Shown piece by piece: positions 12,411-24,940 of a stretch of 64,000 nucleotides of DNA (the stretch's first letter is position 1; every line of letters begins with the position of its first letter). Where the stretch lies: contig WNKI01000003.1 in NCBI GenBank assembly GCA_015350385.1, positions 1,335,730 to 1,399,729 on the forward strand. Reading direction: 5' to 3'. The DNA comes from Aculops lycopersici. Taxonomy: Eukaryota; Arthropoda; Arachnida; Trombidiformes; Eriophyidae. The position numbers were made by a program, and so were the translations under genes. Below the pieces are notes generated by a model that did not search any database, was not told the origin of the DNA, and was given only the letters and a program-made list of their open reading frames with translations.

Positions 12411-12619
12411 AGAAATTAACTTATAAATTATCTTTATTTGCAAGCGCCTCTTTCTATCTCATTGTTTGCCATCTTGAATCGTCAGTTAAGGAAGAGAGAG
12501 AGAAACCAAGCTATCCTCTTTCTATTCGAGCTATCGAGTCAGGTGGTTGTATTCTATTCATTATAATCTGTGTTGTCTTTGAGAGTATCAAGTGCCAAAT
12601 GAAACTCCCATTGGTAACT

Positions 12620-12627
12620 ATGCAAAT
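12620..12627 (+). promoter_or_regulatory. POU octamer ATGCAAAT
   Basis: Exact octamer, with the extended context ACTATGCAAATC shared with the site at 9226. Confidence 0.45.
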
Positions 12628-13139
12628 CGATGTTGCCGACTCTTGTTTTCGAGTCCTCTTTCATCGCAAACTTTTACTAACTTTGAGCTAACTGCTTAAT
12701 CGGGACTCTATCTGACTCTGTCTCTGCATGAAACTACCACTTGTTGCCGCTCACTTACAGTCGAATGGCTCGTTCTCCATCCTCCTCTCCACTGCGCGAA
12801 TCTCGTCGTGGTCGTCATCATGTTTAATATTTCAACACAACAGTCAATTGTCTTGGTCTTACTCGCCCATGCTGCTCATTTGTTAGATCCGCATTTGAAA
12901 AGCCAGCAAGTGTTACCATTAGCATAAGAGCATTGAGAAACATGTTAAAATGGTGGCAAAGTTCAAGTGTTTGGTTGGCGGCTCTTGGGTTCCTCCAAGT
13001 TTGGGAGGCGGAGTGGAGATACCGTCACTGTCTTTATAGCTAGTGTGTGTTTAATGAGCAATCTGAGGTGAAAATGGCAAAAAAGGTGGATGCCAATGGC
13101 GGCACCAATTTAAGCGCACGATTATCATAATCAAACTCG

Positions 13140-13166
13140 ACGATCGCATCATGATAATGCGATCGT
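13140..13166. other. Perfect 10 bp inverted repeat with 7-base loop
   Basis: ACGATCGCAT (13140-13149) and ATGCGATCGT (13157-13166) flank the loop CATGATA. Function is unknown. Confidence 0.65.
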
Positions 13167-14940
13167 TGGTCTTTTTCTCATCGCTATCGTTGTTCTTCTT
13201 CTCTCTTGTTTGTTGTCGGCTCACCAAACTAAGCAAAGAACCAAAACCAACACCAAAAACACCGGCAACCTGTTCAAGTGGCCGGAAGCGATCCGATTGG
13301 CCGCTTAAACCTAAACCGGAAGCCAGACAAGTAAACTTTCATCGTCTCGCTCGCATGTTAACTAGTCGCTACGTGATCGATGGACTGGGCGCCTGTCTGT
13401 CGTTTAGTTGGTCGTTTGGTGTTGGCCACTTAGTCATGATCAGCGCGTAGAAGTCATTCGTCAGCCCATCCACTCGACAGCCTTAAATCAAATTTCCATG
13501 GCATCGGTTATTCTAATGCTGAGCGCGGAGCGTGGCCAGTGGTCATAGTGCACGAGATTGCGCAATCAAATTCTCGGCAGGTGAGTTGCTGCTAGCGCTA
13601 ATGGCGCGAGGAAATAACTCACCTGGTTAGGCGCAACAAGTGGCAGCTGATGGATCAAAGTGGGCAAACCTGAGCGGAGGATTCGTGATAGAGTTATGCA
13701 AAAATATGCGCTCAACATAGTCATCGATCAGTCAGTTGGGATTTGATCAGATTTAACCTGACCAGCGCCAAATGAGTTTATCCTAATCTTTTGCCTTTTC
13801 TCCTTCTTTTTGCAAGTTTTAAACGCGAATATTTTTTGCCTTCCACCTCAAATAGACTACTACCCAACTGCTGAGCTGAAACTTGGACAGTTTATTTGGA
13901 AGCGATCGATTGCGCCACTTGCGTGCTGCAATCTCACCTGTTGAAGATAATCAGCTAGCGTACTGCTGCTCACAAGGCGACTCTTTGCCGCCGGGTCAAA
14001 AATGGAATTAGTCTCTCTATTCCCCTTGCAAAGTCCCTCTTTAACTCAAACTTTCCGCAAAAATCCCACATGTTCAACTTGCCTCGTATCTCCTGTTCTC
14101 AGGTAGAAAGAGAGATGGCGATAGAAATTAATTGCGCCATGCAAAAATCAAATCAGCACGAATTCATCTCTCTCCCTCTCTTTCTCTCGTTCGTCCGACT
14201 GTTTGATAGTCATCGTCATCGTCGTGGTCTTCATCTTCGTTGCCCGTTTTCCTTTCAGCAATCGAGTGTGTGAATCTGAATTGCAAGTTGCGAGGGTGAT
14301 TTGAAAATATAAGCTAGAGTTGAGTAGATAGATGAGCAATGAATTTATATTAGCTCTAATTTTTGGCAACACAAACTCACTGGTGCCACCAAACCACAAA
14401 GAGTGGCCGCATCCATTCTGTTTGTGCCACTAGCCAACAAAAGAGAGAGAGCGAGCGAGTCTCCACTACAAGAATTGCAATCGAGTCGATCGCCAAAATA
14501 TATTATCCCATCAGTCAGTCGGTCGGTCGGTTAGTCATTATATTCACTTGCCACTTTGATTTGATGGCCAATAAGTTTGCACAGGGCAAGCGGCTTGTTG
14601 CGTCATCATCGCATTTGCAAGCGGCGCGTCTTTTTGATTTGCCTCCACTTGTTGCCAATTGATTTTTGCCGACTGACTTCTGTAGCTGATTGGAGGCTGC
14701 CACTTGTTGCTGCTGTTACCGAGCGCTAATAAGACCAGCTTGCTGCTGCTGCGTCACACTCAGTGGCCATTAAAAATTGACTCTCGGCCAATCTAATGAG
14801 TGGCACTAGCAGTGTGAGTTTGAATCCAACAAGTTTCCTTTGCCAATCGAATGTTTTAATTTAGAAATCGGTTTGTCGCGGTTGCGGTTACACTTAGCGA
14901 GCTTGCCGATACTCTGTCCAGCTAAACACACATAATCATG

Positions 14941-15114
14941 ATTTGCATTCACGGCTGCAGCTCCTTCTCATTTGCATGTTAAGCTAAAAACACATATGCT
15001 AATTTTCATTCATGTTAACGTGGAAAAAGTTGCAGCGCCAGTTGTGCAGTTTGCCTTCATGGTCTGGTTCATGTGGTTGCATCATGCGCTCGAGCGGCGA
15101 CTTGAAATTTGCAT
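14941..15114 (-). promoter_or_regulatory. Cluster of three POU octamers
   Basis: ATTTGCAT (octamer on the minus strand) occurs at 14941-14948, 14970-14977 and 15107-15114, all in the same orientation within 174 bp. The cluster ends 163 bp before the duplicated block B2. It is the densest octamer cluster in the window and the best single candidate for a POU-responsive element here. Confidence 0.5.
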
Positions 15115-15276
15115 TTTGCTTTCGAACTAATCGACTGGACTTAACTAATTTAAACTCGACGATGCATATGCCAGTTGAAGGAAATCGAAATACGGACGGT
15201 AATTTGCACCGAAGGAGGGTCCCCAATTTGATCGATTGGTCGGCTTGCGAGTGTAATGTAAAAGTTATTGCAAAAA

Positions 15277-15558
15277 GAAGCGCGAGCCCTCATTCGATTT
15301 GCACGCAAACATACCGTTGCTCGTGGGGCCGCACCAGTGAGCAACAAGTGGTCGCGACCATTATGTTGGCCGCTCGTTTGTATCCCTCAACAACAACAAC
15401 AACAACAACGACGACGACGACAGCGGCAAACGCTTCAAAATAATAAAACTTCCTCGGCAACCAACTGTTGTTGCCGCCTATCCTCCGTTAACAAACATTC
15501 GAGGCACAGACCAACAAACAATCGGATACTAGAGTCCCGGCAAACAAGTGGACCGTTA
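15277..15558. repeat. Diverged duplicate block B2 (partner at 11081-11458)
   Basis: Partner of block B1 with the same seven anchors in order. Here the internal CAACAAGTGG word is on the plus strand (15342-15351), while in B1 it is on the minus strand although the flanking anchors keep their orientation. It also contains a (CAA)n(CGA)n tract at about 15390-15422 that B1 lacks. Confidence 0.6.
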
Positions 15559-16997
15559 CAAGTTGGAAAGAAGGAAGGAAGGCAGGCAGGAAATATTGAA
15601 TTGGTTCCGCTGTGATTGTTGCTGTTGTAGTTGCTGAAGCTGCTCCAGTTCAATATTTCGAATAGTTAAATTCAAGTGGCCTGTTGACTGGCTGTGTTGA
15701 CGTCGCCGAGTTCATCATTACAAATTGGAGAAAATGTTATTATTATTATTGCTATCACTGCTGTCGACTTTTATGACCTCAGCTCAACTCAACTTTCCTC
15801 CAGAGAGGCAAAAATTGACAAGTTATGTTTATATACAACAGACAAGTAACTAACCAGCCAACCGACCGGCCGACCAACCAATCGGCAAACAAACAACCAC
15901 TTGTTGTTTGTTGTCAGCTGGCTGTGCTTTTAGTCTCGTGGTCGTTGCCATTGAACTTGCAGCTCGAAAGAATGATAATTTCCTCTCACTTTTCCAGCTT
16001 CGGCTCACAAATTTCACTCTCCCAATTCCTATTTTGCTCTTTTCATATTCGAAAATTCAATTCCCCTGTGAGTTATTGCTACACTAGCTGCCAACAACTA
16101 GAGATTCACTTGACTTTGCAGCCAGCCAGCCTCTCGAGACAAACTTCCGGTTGGAGCTGCTTATTTTATTTCTGCATCTGCATTTACAGTTTAACTCCGT
16201 GCGTTTTTGATAACAAATCGAGCCTGAATTTAATCGGTTTCAGCATAAACATCATCAGTGAGAAAGAGAGGAATTTGCCTTTTTGCTCTAGTGGAGTTAC
16301 TACATTTTGGACCGCAGAGTGGCGCCACCGGAGCCCCTCAATGCGAGCTAGGAAAACACGCACAGTTTGGTGGTCAACTAAACGAGATTGCCCGCTGAAC
16401 CAACAATAGGAGGTTGTGCTTGTGAAAGCGCAACCAAAATGGCAAGCGCATTTTCTAGCATTTACAAGCAAGGTGGTTGCTCTTTTCAAAATCAACATCA
16501 ACAGCAGTGGCGAGAGAGGAAGACTCGCACGCCGATGAGATGGAAATCATCATTTGTATTATAGGCGCATAAAAGTTTTCCCCCTCCCTCTTTCCTCTAG
16601 AATTTTGCCCAATGACTGACTTGCTTTGGCCAGTGGTAGCACTCACTAGTCGCCACTTGCAAATGTATGATGTGAGCAGCAAGCGGAAGAAGATTTATAG
16701 CAGTAGCAAGTTGCGAGTCTGGCCAGTTTTCTGCAAGAGTTTTCCATAAACTCCTTTAAAATCCCTGAGAGTTTTGCTCATTCTTTAAAGCAGCACCAAG
16801 AGCTTTTCCGTCTTTCCGCTGAGCTTGCCCAGTCAACTTTGAGTGCAGATTGAAGTGAGTGCAAAAATTCCAATTGCCTCCTAAACTCTCAAAAACTCTA
16901 CTCTGCTTACTAGAGTCTCAAAATCTGGCGAGTGAAGTGGGCGAGCTGCCAGTTTCCGCTTCATTTTGTCCACTGCTCTTCTTCTCGCTGTGCCACT

Positions 16998-17017
16998 GAG
17001 AGAGAGAGAGAGAGAGA
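16998..17017. repeat. (GA)10 tract
   Basis: Perfect GA dinucleotide run in noncoding DNA. Confidence 0.9.
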
Positions 17018-18453
17018 ATGACGAATTTTGGTTTCAACTCCCGGCCCAAATGTCAGACTTTCCTTTGTTATTTAAAGCGACTGATTCCAAGATTCTAGAC
17101 TTGAAATCAGCAAACTCAAAGTCGCTCTGGGCAGCCGCCGAGTCGCTAGGTCCCCCTTGCCCGCGTGACTCTCACTCGCTTCTTTGACCGACCAACCGGC
17201 TGCTCAAAAATCATCGTCATCAAAATATTTTGCACGATTCAATGACTTCATCATTTTGGTCATCTCGTCAGGGTTTTTTCCTGCGAAACGCAATCAGAGA
17301 TTTTTTCTTGAAATCAAAGTTTTCCTCTTTTCTCCCTTTCATCCAACAAAGAGGAGGAGAATCAGAGTTGGACTTTTGTTTTGTTTTGTTAGGCTTCGCT
17401 TCGCTTGAGTCGCATGAGCCGAATGAGGGAGGGGGGTCAATCAGAAATAGGAGAGTAAGAGATAAGAGAACTGATTGATTACGTTAGCCACATTTCTAGC
17501 ATTCGATTGCTCGGCTCAAGTGAACAAGCGACTTGTTGCTAGATATAAAATTACAATTTACTTCCAATTTCTAGTTGAAACAATCGACTAACTAAATTCC
17601 AACCACTACCAATCACCTAACCCAACTCCATCAGTTCAATAAGTGAGCTACTTTGGACTAAACTCATTTCAATAGGTAAGTTAAGCTTCTTCATTCTGAG
17701 AGTGAGTTTTGACCCGAAGCTAAAGTTTTATTATTGTTACTCTCCCTTTGGTTGGTGGTACAATAAATAGAGTGTCTCTCAGGAGGCGACACATTGAGTC
17801 TGAGGGAGAAGAAGGGGGAGGAACTAAGCCTGTGGGGGGAAAAACCAATGAACTAGCCACATTATTAACTCTATTTTGGGGTCGCTGGTGTCTATTTTCA
17901 TTCTACTTTGAGTAAAATTGAATCGGCGCCCTCCTCGTTGCATTCATTGAGTCCCGTGAGACCAGCAGAGTTGTTGCTCTCTTTTCGTCTCCACGCGACC
18001 GGCCAATAAAATGGCCTGCGATTCTAATGAACTCGGACACCTTGACGCGCGTGGTGCTCGCTCCCCTCTTCTCGCTCTCGCAGGTCCAGCAAGTCACTTA
18101 AAAACCACACTAGCCGAGCCTCTCTCTGGATAGTAAGTTATTCTGCCTGGTGTGAAATTATCGCCTGTCAACCGAACTCCCGAATTTGGTTGGTTGGCCT
18201 GCGAGCGAAAGGATTTACTCGCTTCATTGCCGCTAGTCCAACATGCGAACCCATTTGGTTGGACCAAAAGCAAAAAGATCAATGTGCTTGCTCGTGAGAC
18301 CAATGGCGACCACTAAAGGTGCCAGTGGAATGAGAGCACACAAGTGAGTGTGTGATTTGAATTGGCGCCATAAATTCCGTTACCGAATGTCCATTTCAAT
18401 CACAAACTAGCGACTACTTTTCTCCCGAATAGAAGATTGAGCGAGAGAAAAAG

Positions 18454-18472
18454 GGAGAGAGAGAGAGAGAGA
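18454..18472. repeat. (GA)n tract
   Basis: GA dinucleotide run in noncoding DNA, preceded by A-rich sequence. Confidence 0.9.
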
Positions 18473-21400
18473 TCGCATCAGGAAATCAATTGCAAGTGGC
18501 GCTTCGATTGGTTGGTGTTGTCGTTGGTGCAATGCAGCGAGGCCAAAAAAGAGGGTATTGCGAAATCCAAGTGACCAACCAAATGTTAATGTGACTTTTA
18601 TTTGGCTCTCCCTTCCCCCAATTCATATATTTATACACTTGCCAATCTCCCGTTGGATTCTCGTTCGCTCGTTTTGCCCAACTCTTGGCTCAACTTTGAG
18701 AGGAGGAAACTTTTGCGAGTTTGTATAAATTGCGCTAAAGTTGATGTCGCGAATCACTTACTCTTTCCGTCGTCGTCTCTTGTTCTCGCTCCCATTTTCA
18801 GTTGCCGGCAGTGGTGGTAGTTGTAGTTTCTTATTCTTATTTTCTTATTTACCACTAACCATAAGCACAAAAGGCACACGATGACCACAACGCAAGTCTC
18901 GCATTGCAATCGAGCCACTGACTGACTGACTGACTGGACCAACTTAAACCAGAAATGCAATTGATTTGCGCTCCCACTTGCGGGATTACGAATCGCATCT
19001 AGAGATTTATGTTGTCTGCTTTGCGTTTGTCATCGTCGTCGTCCTCTTCCTCTCGTCGTTTCTTCATGTTGACATTCAACTTGCACAACAACTAGATGGG
19101 AATGGATATCGATTATCGATTATTATTACTATCATCATCATTATTATTATTACCACTGCTACTAGTATTTGGGTGCCATAAGAAAACGACGACAAAAGAT
19201 CTCGGCTCTGCTTGGGGCTAGAAGTAGAAGTGGGAGCAAAATCAAATCACGACAAGATTCTTAGATTTGAGATTATATTGAATTTCCTGTCCCTTTGAGG
19301 CTTGGTTTAGTTAGATGGCCGGAAGTTGGCGAGGGCAAATCATTCTTGTGATTTGCCGTGATCAAAGTTTTCTTGAATAGGAGGCGAGAATATGGATGCT
19401 GTACCAGTTTCTCTCTTCGGTCCTTGGGGCAGGTTCCTGCGGGAAGCTTGCGGGGCCGACTGCGGCTTGAGTCCATCCGAGTCCCGCGAAAAGTTCAGAA
19501 TTTGACCAGCGCAAGATAAAGATATACACAATGACAATTGTGGGTCTCATGCGTTTGCATTCACAACGTTTGGCGCTAATGACTGCGGCGTAAGGTCGAC
19601 CTCGTCCATTGGATTTGGACTCTACTCTTGGTGCTTGCGGCGACTGAAGAAAAGCGGCGCGTTCGCGGGGGCGGAAGTCGTGCAAACTGAGATCATTAGC
19701 GAGAGGCGCGAATGATGGAGTTGCAGAATATGCTGAAACACGAGACAAAAACACGCGCCGACACTGAATACACCAGCAACTTCGCGCTGGCCTTCGACTC
19801 TGTGGCTCGGTTGGTGTCGGTTGTGGCTGTTCTCGTGCTATTGTCGATGTCTCGCTCGTTGTCGTTGTTGCCATCGAGATATGCGCATGATTTCATTTGG
19901 TGGCGAGCCGTTACTTTGAGAATGGAGACAATAGGTGTTAATTACGCAACACCAGCGGCGGCGGCGGATTCTATAGTGGCGCCACGCCAAAGCGGAAGTC
20001 GAACGAACGCTGAATATGAGCCACCAAATGGAGGTGGGTTCTCCGTTGTACGCCGCGTGAATAATGCCAAGTCGTGTCGTCGTCATGTTTTAGATATACC
20101 AACTTGATAGCAACCAGTTGGTTGCTTTGCGACATTCTGCACCAAACTGACCATCAGACAAAAAGGCGATGATTAATAGACGAGGGCGGCGAGCAACTGC
20201 GCAGGGCAACACTTGCGCTGGCATACATATGGACCCAGCGACTCTCAACATGGAGATAAGTTAATCTGATTATATAATCAACAACAGCAACAAGAAGGAC
20301 AAGGAGCGACTTGAAGTCGATCTCTAACTGGGCACTAGAGTTTGCTTGCGATACGTTACTTTGCGCCGATATCATCTGTCACAAGCCACCAATTGCGCAA
20401 ACCTTCTCCGCTCTTTTCAATCAGCAGCTGGCCAGGAAGTAAAAAGGCAGAGCGGCACGAGTGCGAGGCTTGGATTGCAAAATTAACGAGCACACGAGAA
20501 GTCCGAGTTGGCGGCCACTTCCGGTCAGTGGCGTTGGGCGCGCGCCTGTGTGTCACCAAATTTGACCCAAATTCGGGCGGCCGATTTACCTTTGACACTT
20601 TCAGTGTTCGACTTGTGCTCTTTAAAAGAAACGGCAACATTTTTCATGTCTTGTTTTTCAAATTTTCGCGCCTCTCTTCTTCGAGAATGAAGAACCAGAT
20701 GAAGAGAGGAAAGCCAAAATGTGGCGACACTTTGTAGCCGTGTTTTTGCTGTTGCTATTTTGTTTTTGTCCACTCCTTTGCGAGCTAAAAAATTGCTACA
20801 AAAACAGAAACAAAATACAAAATAACAGCAACAAAACTGTTCACTTTGCTCGTTGGTATTGAAATTAATGGATTCATTTAATTTTGCCCCCGCTGACGAG
20901 TTTTTTCCTTCCCGTTTGCTCACCAACGGAACCAAGCGAAAGGTTTAGTGAAAAGAAGGCCGGCACGTGATTTAAAAACAAAAAACGGCCATTTCCGGTC
21001 AAGTGGGCAGTCGCAAGTGTCTGCTAGGTTTTCCATTGCTTGTTTTTTTCTCTCTCGCTCCTTCTGTGTGCGTGTGGCTATATAGCGCACACAAAAACAC
21101 ACGGATAAAAGAAAGAGGAAAAATACAACACACAAACTTTAAACTCCACTATTCATCTCAATGACCAGACATAGGGAAGCGGCTCGCTGAGGCCAAGTTA
21201 ATGGGATCCAAGGTAATAGTTGCGTAATACTAGCCACTTGGCCTTTATCTTTGTAACTTGGAACTCGAAGCTTGGAGTTTGGACGGATAGATAGATAGAA
21301 AAGTATGGCGAGTTGAAAAACATGAGATGAGATTCGATGGCAAGAAGAAGTAGCCAGATTGCCGCTTAATCTAGTCTTACTGCAAGTTGAGCATTCGAGT

Positions 21401-21948
21401 CGCAAAGGAGCAACAAAAGATTTAGCTGAGAGCGAGACGCACGCACACAAGTTAAAATTATGACCGTTAGTTTATCGACTGCTATCTTTTCTCTTGTGCA
21501 GTAAGAAGAGCATGGCAGGAAGAAAAAGAGCAGCTATCTCGTTGGCGCCGCCATCACACACTTTCGGTATCTGGATCAGCGAGCGACTGACTGGGAGAGA
21601 GAGAGGGTCGCGCCCACATAGTTTTAAAATTTTTCTTATTTCTAATAGAAGAGACAATAAGAAGAGACGGGAGGCGAGTTTATGAGTTACCAGCACCTAG
21701 CTACTTCCGCTTGGAGCGGGAGGAAAACTAAAACTCATATAGTGCACTTGCCTTGCTCAGCTTAGGCACTGGCCAGCTGAGAATGAAGAGGAGACGCTGT
21801 GTTTATATGAGCGCCCATATGCGCCCCCGAGGGTAACCCGCTGTGCAGCTGCCGCTTGTATCGTCAATACTTTAGTTTCTTCTCCTTCTTCCACCAAGAA
21901 AAAAGACTCTCTCGCTCGGCTGACCACTTGAACCCCAACTTCCGCTTT

Positions 21949-21979
21949 CGCTCGCTCGCTCGCTCGCTCGCTCGCTTGC
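21949..21979. repeat. (CGCT)n tetranucleotide repeat
   Basis: About seven CGCT units, the last one degenerate. Confidence 0.9.
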
Positions 21980-22473
21980 TAATACCCTCAAGGCATCTCA
22001 AATTTTCAGCAGCGTCGGCGGCGGCGGCGAGTTTGCCTTGTTAATAGTAATAGTAAAAGTTTTAGTTTTAGTGAAAGTTTAAAGCTGCCAAGTCGAGCAG
22101 AAATCTCCTTTGATTAATGCCATCAAATCAAGAGCATCGACTGGATTACTCGCTACTCAATGCTCGTTTAGAAGAAAAAGAAAGACTCTTGGTGGATGCA
22201 GCTGGTTTCGTAATTTCCTCTCTCGTTGCGACTCTTTCCGACAAAATTGACGCGACTTGTTGATTGCAAGGTGAAACAAAATCCGCGTTACTAACACAAA
22301 GCCACCAGCACAAACGACTTGTCGTCTGCGGCTCGCTACAGAGCCGCAGCTAACGAGCAGTTAACCAGGGAGCCAGCAATGCTAATGCAATCCTACAATC
22401 GGAATTGCTCCTCCTAATTATGCAAAATAACGACGTGCCATTAGGCATGCCTTTGTATTGCAATTGTTTACTA

Positions 22474-22506
22474 TGTGTGCGTATATATATATATACACAC
22501 ACACAC
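22474..22506. repeat. (GT)n(AT)n(AC)n compound dinucleotide repeat
   Basis: The GTGTGCG-(TA)n-(CA)n arrangement is nearly self-complementary and could extrude as a hairpin. Confidence 0.9.
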
Positions 22507-23557
22507 CAAGGAGAGAGCTTGTCAACCAAGCGGGAGGTCAACTGCGCAACTCCAGTCCGGACTAGTTAACTTTGGATTCAAGCTACGTGCACTGGATTCT
22601 AAATGGCAGCCGGCATACCAAGTTAGTTGTTGTTGTTGTTGGCTAGCTATTAGGCCTAAACTTTTACTTGCTAACGAAATCTTGCGACGTCGTTATCTTT
22701 ATTACAATTACAACGAATCAAGCGGCCAACTGGTAGTCGCATTGGTAGTTGTCGTAGTTGCCTCACTTACGCCACTCACTACTCACTAGTCTCTGCTCCA
22801 AATCCAACCACCAAAGACCAAGGGCTCTCTGACCCCCGAGTTAATGTCGCCGCGATGTCGCCACAGTCGCCGCAAAGTTGCTTGCTACATTGCAACCACT
22901 TGGTCGGGGCTGGCGAATGTTGTTGTCGCTATTGCAAATGTTGTTGCCTTTGTGTTTGCATCAATTTACATTAATTTACCAGCCAACAGGGTGGAGTTCA
23001 CCACTCAATGTTAGCGAGCTCACGCCACTTAATGCAACTCGCGCTACCCTTGTTACGTAACCCAAGCCCCGATCGGAGGCCTGGTTACGTCGCAAGCGCG
23101 ACGTCTATTTGGCACTCTCAAATTGATGGCAATGGTAATAACAAAATCGCACTCAACTAAAGGGAGAGGGAAATTCTGGGCGCATTGGGAAGAAATTGAG
23201 ATACAACTCAAAGGGGCAAAGATAGAGAGATACGATCGCTGGAAAAGAAGCGATGAAATGCCAGTGAATCGCCAACATCAATGGCATTAGCTCGCAAGCA
23301 AATCGTCCATTGCTCTCCTCCTGCACAAACTCCACGTTGGTATCATCATCGATTTAGTCGCTTGCTGCGGCATAATTTTATTGGTTGGCCAATAAAAATG
23401 ATAATTCAATTTAAATTAATGCACATATTTAAATGCAAGTGGCGTGTTTTGGTTTTCCTAGAATGAAACTAATAAAAATACTTTAGGGCGACAGTCTATA
23501 AGGAGAGGCGCGTGCGTGCGACCTGCACGCACGCCGAGAAATATAGACTCGCAGCAC

Positions 23558-23571
23558 CCACTTATGCAAAT
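23558..23571 (+). promoter_or_regulatory. Extended octamer site CCACTTATGCAAAT
   Basis: Exact POU octamer (23564-23571) inside a 14 bp string that recurs exactly at 27022-27035. The shared flank suggests a composite site or a shared origin. Confidence 0.45.
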
Positions 23572-24922
23572 GAGCTGGCGTCGTTCAGCGCGCGTGCCAC
23601 TCAGTTTGGTGAAACTCGATCCGTTGGTGTGCGCGTCGCGAATTGCTGGCCTATAAGCTGGTGGAGGTAAAAGAGCAGTGCACGTGGAAGAGAATGAAGG
23701 AAACTAACGGGACAAATCAAATAATCAAATTTAAACTAAAAAACTTCAAAGAGAGGCCGTCCTCTTCTCGTCTAAAGTTTCGTGGTTGAAAATTTATAAA
23801 AGACAACCAAGCTCCAAATCAAGTCCATGATTTTGCACGCGCAAAAAGCGCGCTCAATATACTAGTGCTATCGTTGTCCTTCTTTTCTTGTCCCCCTCTT
23901 TCACTATCTCGTGCCATTCGCGTGCCACCAACACCATCGATGCCACCGCCACTTGTCATGTCTACAAGATGATCCCGAGGTGAAGCTTGATTCCAAAGTA
24001 GCGGACGGAGTTAAGGCGAAAAACTAAAAAATAATCCCAACAAACTGAAACTGAAAAGCCACCAGCTCACCTGTCTGTTTGTCTGGCCGATTGTGCTTGT
24101 TTTCGTCCTCGTCGTTATTATTCGAGTTAAGTAACTGACAGTCGAGGAGCAACAACAATAACAACAGGGGAAATAACATCTTATCTCGCGGTGTCTCGAG
24201 GCGCTCGAGGCTCGTAGTGGCATTTTAACCACTCGAGCTCGAAGAGTGGGAGCTGCTTTCGAGAGGTTGGCCGAAAGCGAGACTCAGAGGCGAGTAGTAG
24301 AAGCGGCAACAGCAACAACAACTAGCGCTACCACTTCTACAACGAGCAGTCTAAATTTCGGTCAGAGGTTTTGAAAAGGCGGAGGAGCAGAGTTTAAAAG
24401 AGAGAATGAGGGGGAAAAGTAACTGGCCGCCTACCTACAGTGTGGCCATTATTTATATAAATCCACTTAATCAAGACAAATGAGCTCACATAGGCCGCCC
24501 GTGTTTGGTTAACTCTCTAGTCGGCAAGCAGCGCGTGAGACTCGCTCCTCTTGAATGTAAAATTTTAAAGCGTTTTCCCCTTGTTGAGCCGATGTTCCAG
24601 AGGGTCCAGTTAGTTTTTTGGCCACGTTTCTTTCTCTTTCTCTCGCTTGCTTGGAATGAGAGCAACACACAAAAGCGCACGTCTACGTTCCGTTTGCCAC
24701 TACTTTCACTAGGTAGACTTTTAAGTAAAACCTCTACTAACTAAGCGGCAGCCAACTAACTTCCTGTGCGGGAAAACTGCAGTCGTCCTCCCTTCTTTCG
24801 TGCCGTTAACTTTGAGCCAAGGGCCATGTTAATCGCAAGTTGCGACTGGCGAGTGGCGACGAGCCCACAAAACTCCTAGCCCCAGAAGCACCAACAAAGG
24901 CAAGAGCAGCAGCAACAACGAG

Positions 24923-24940
24923 GGAGAGAGAGAGAGAGAA
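24923..24940. repeat. (GA)n tract
   Basis: GA run 17 bp before a (TTA)n tract at about 24958-24980. Confidence 0.9.

Larger units (their letters stand above)
2241..15917. promoter_or_regulatory. Noncoding region packed with a dispersed CAACAAGTGG word; possible regulatory domain
   Basis: No convincing coding sequence. The 10-mer CAACAAGTGG or its complement starts at 2260, 2678, 2928, 3022, 3230, 3813, 5442, 6458, 6672, 7121, 9321, 10366, 11160, 11638, 12737, 13634, 14645, 14700, 15342 and 15897. Sixteen of the 20 are GCAACAAGTGG, and they lie in both orientations at irregular spacing. In random sequence far less than one copy would be expected in 13.7 kb. The core CAAGTG is an E-box, and CAAGTGG also resembles NK-2 class homeodomain sites. 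Seven POU octamers fall in the same stretch. Regulatory function is inferred, and the word could instead mark a diverged repeat family. Confidence 0.5.

Noticed and set aside
15825..16409. 194-codon plus-strand frame
   Set aside because: Ser/Cys-rich random-looking composition, no recognisable motif, and no splice or promoter support.
19362..19874. 170-codon minus-strand frame, overlapped by a 131-codon plus-strand frame at 19712-20107
   Set aside because: Both strands are open in a locally GC-richer patch, and neither product has recognisable features.
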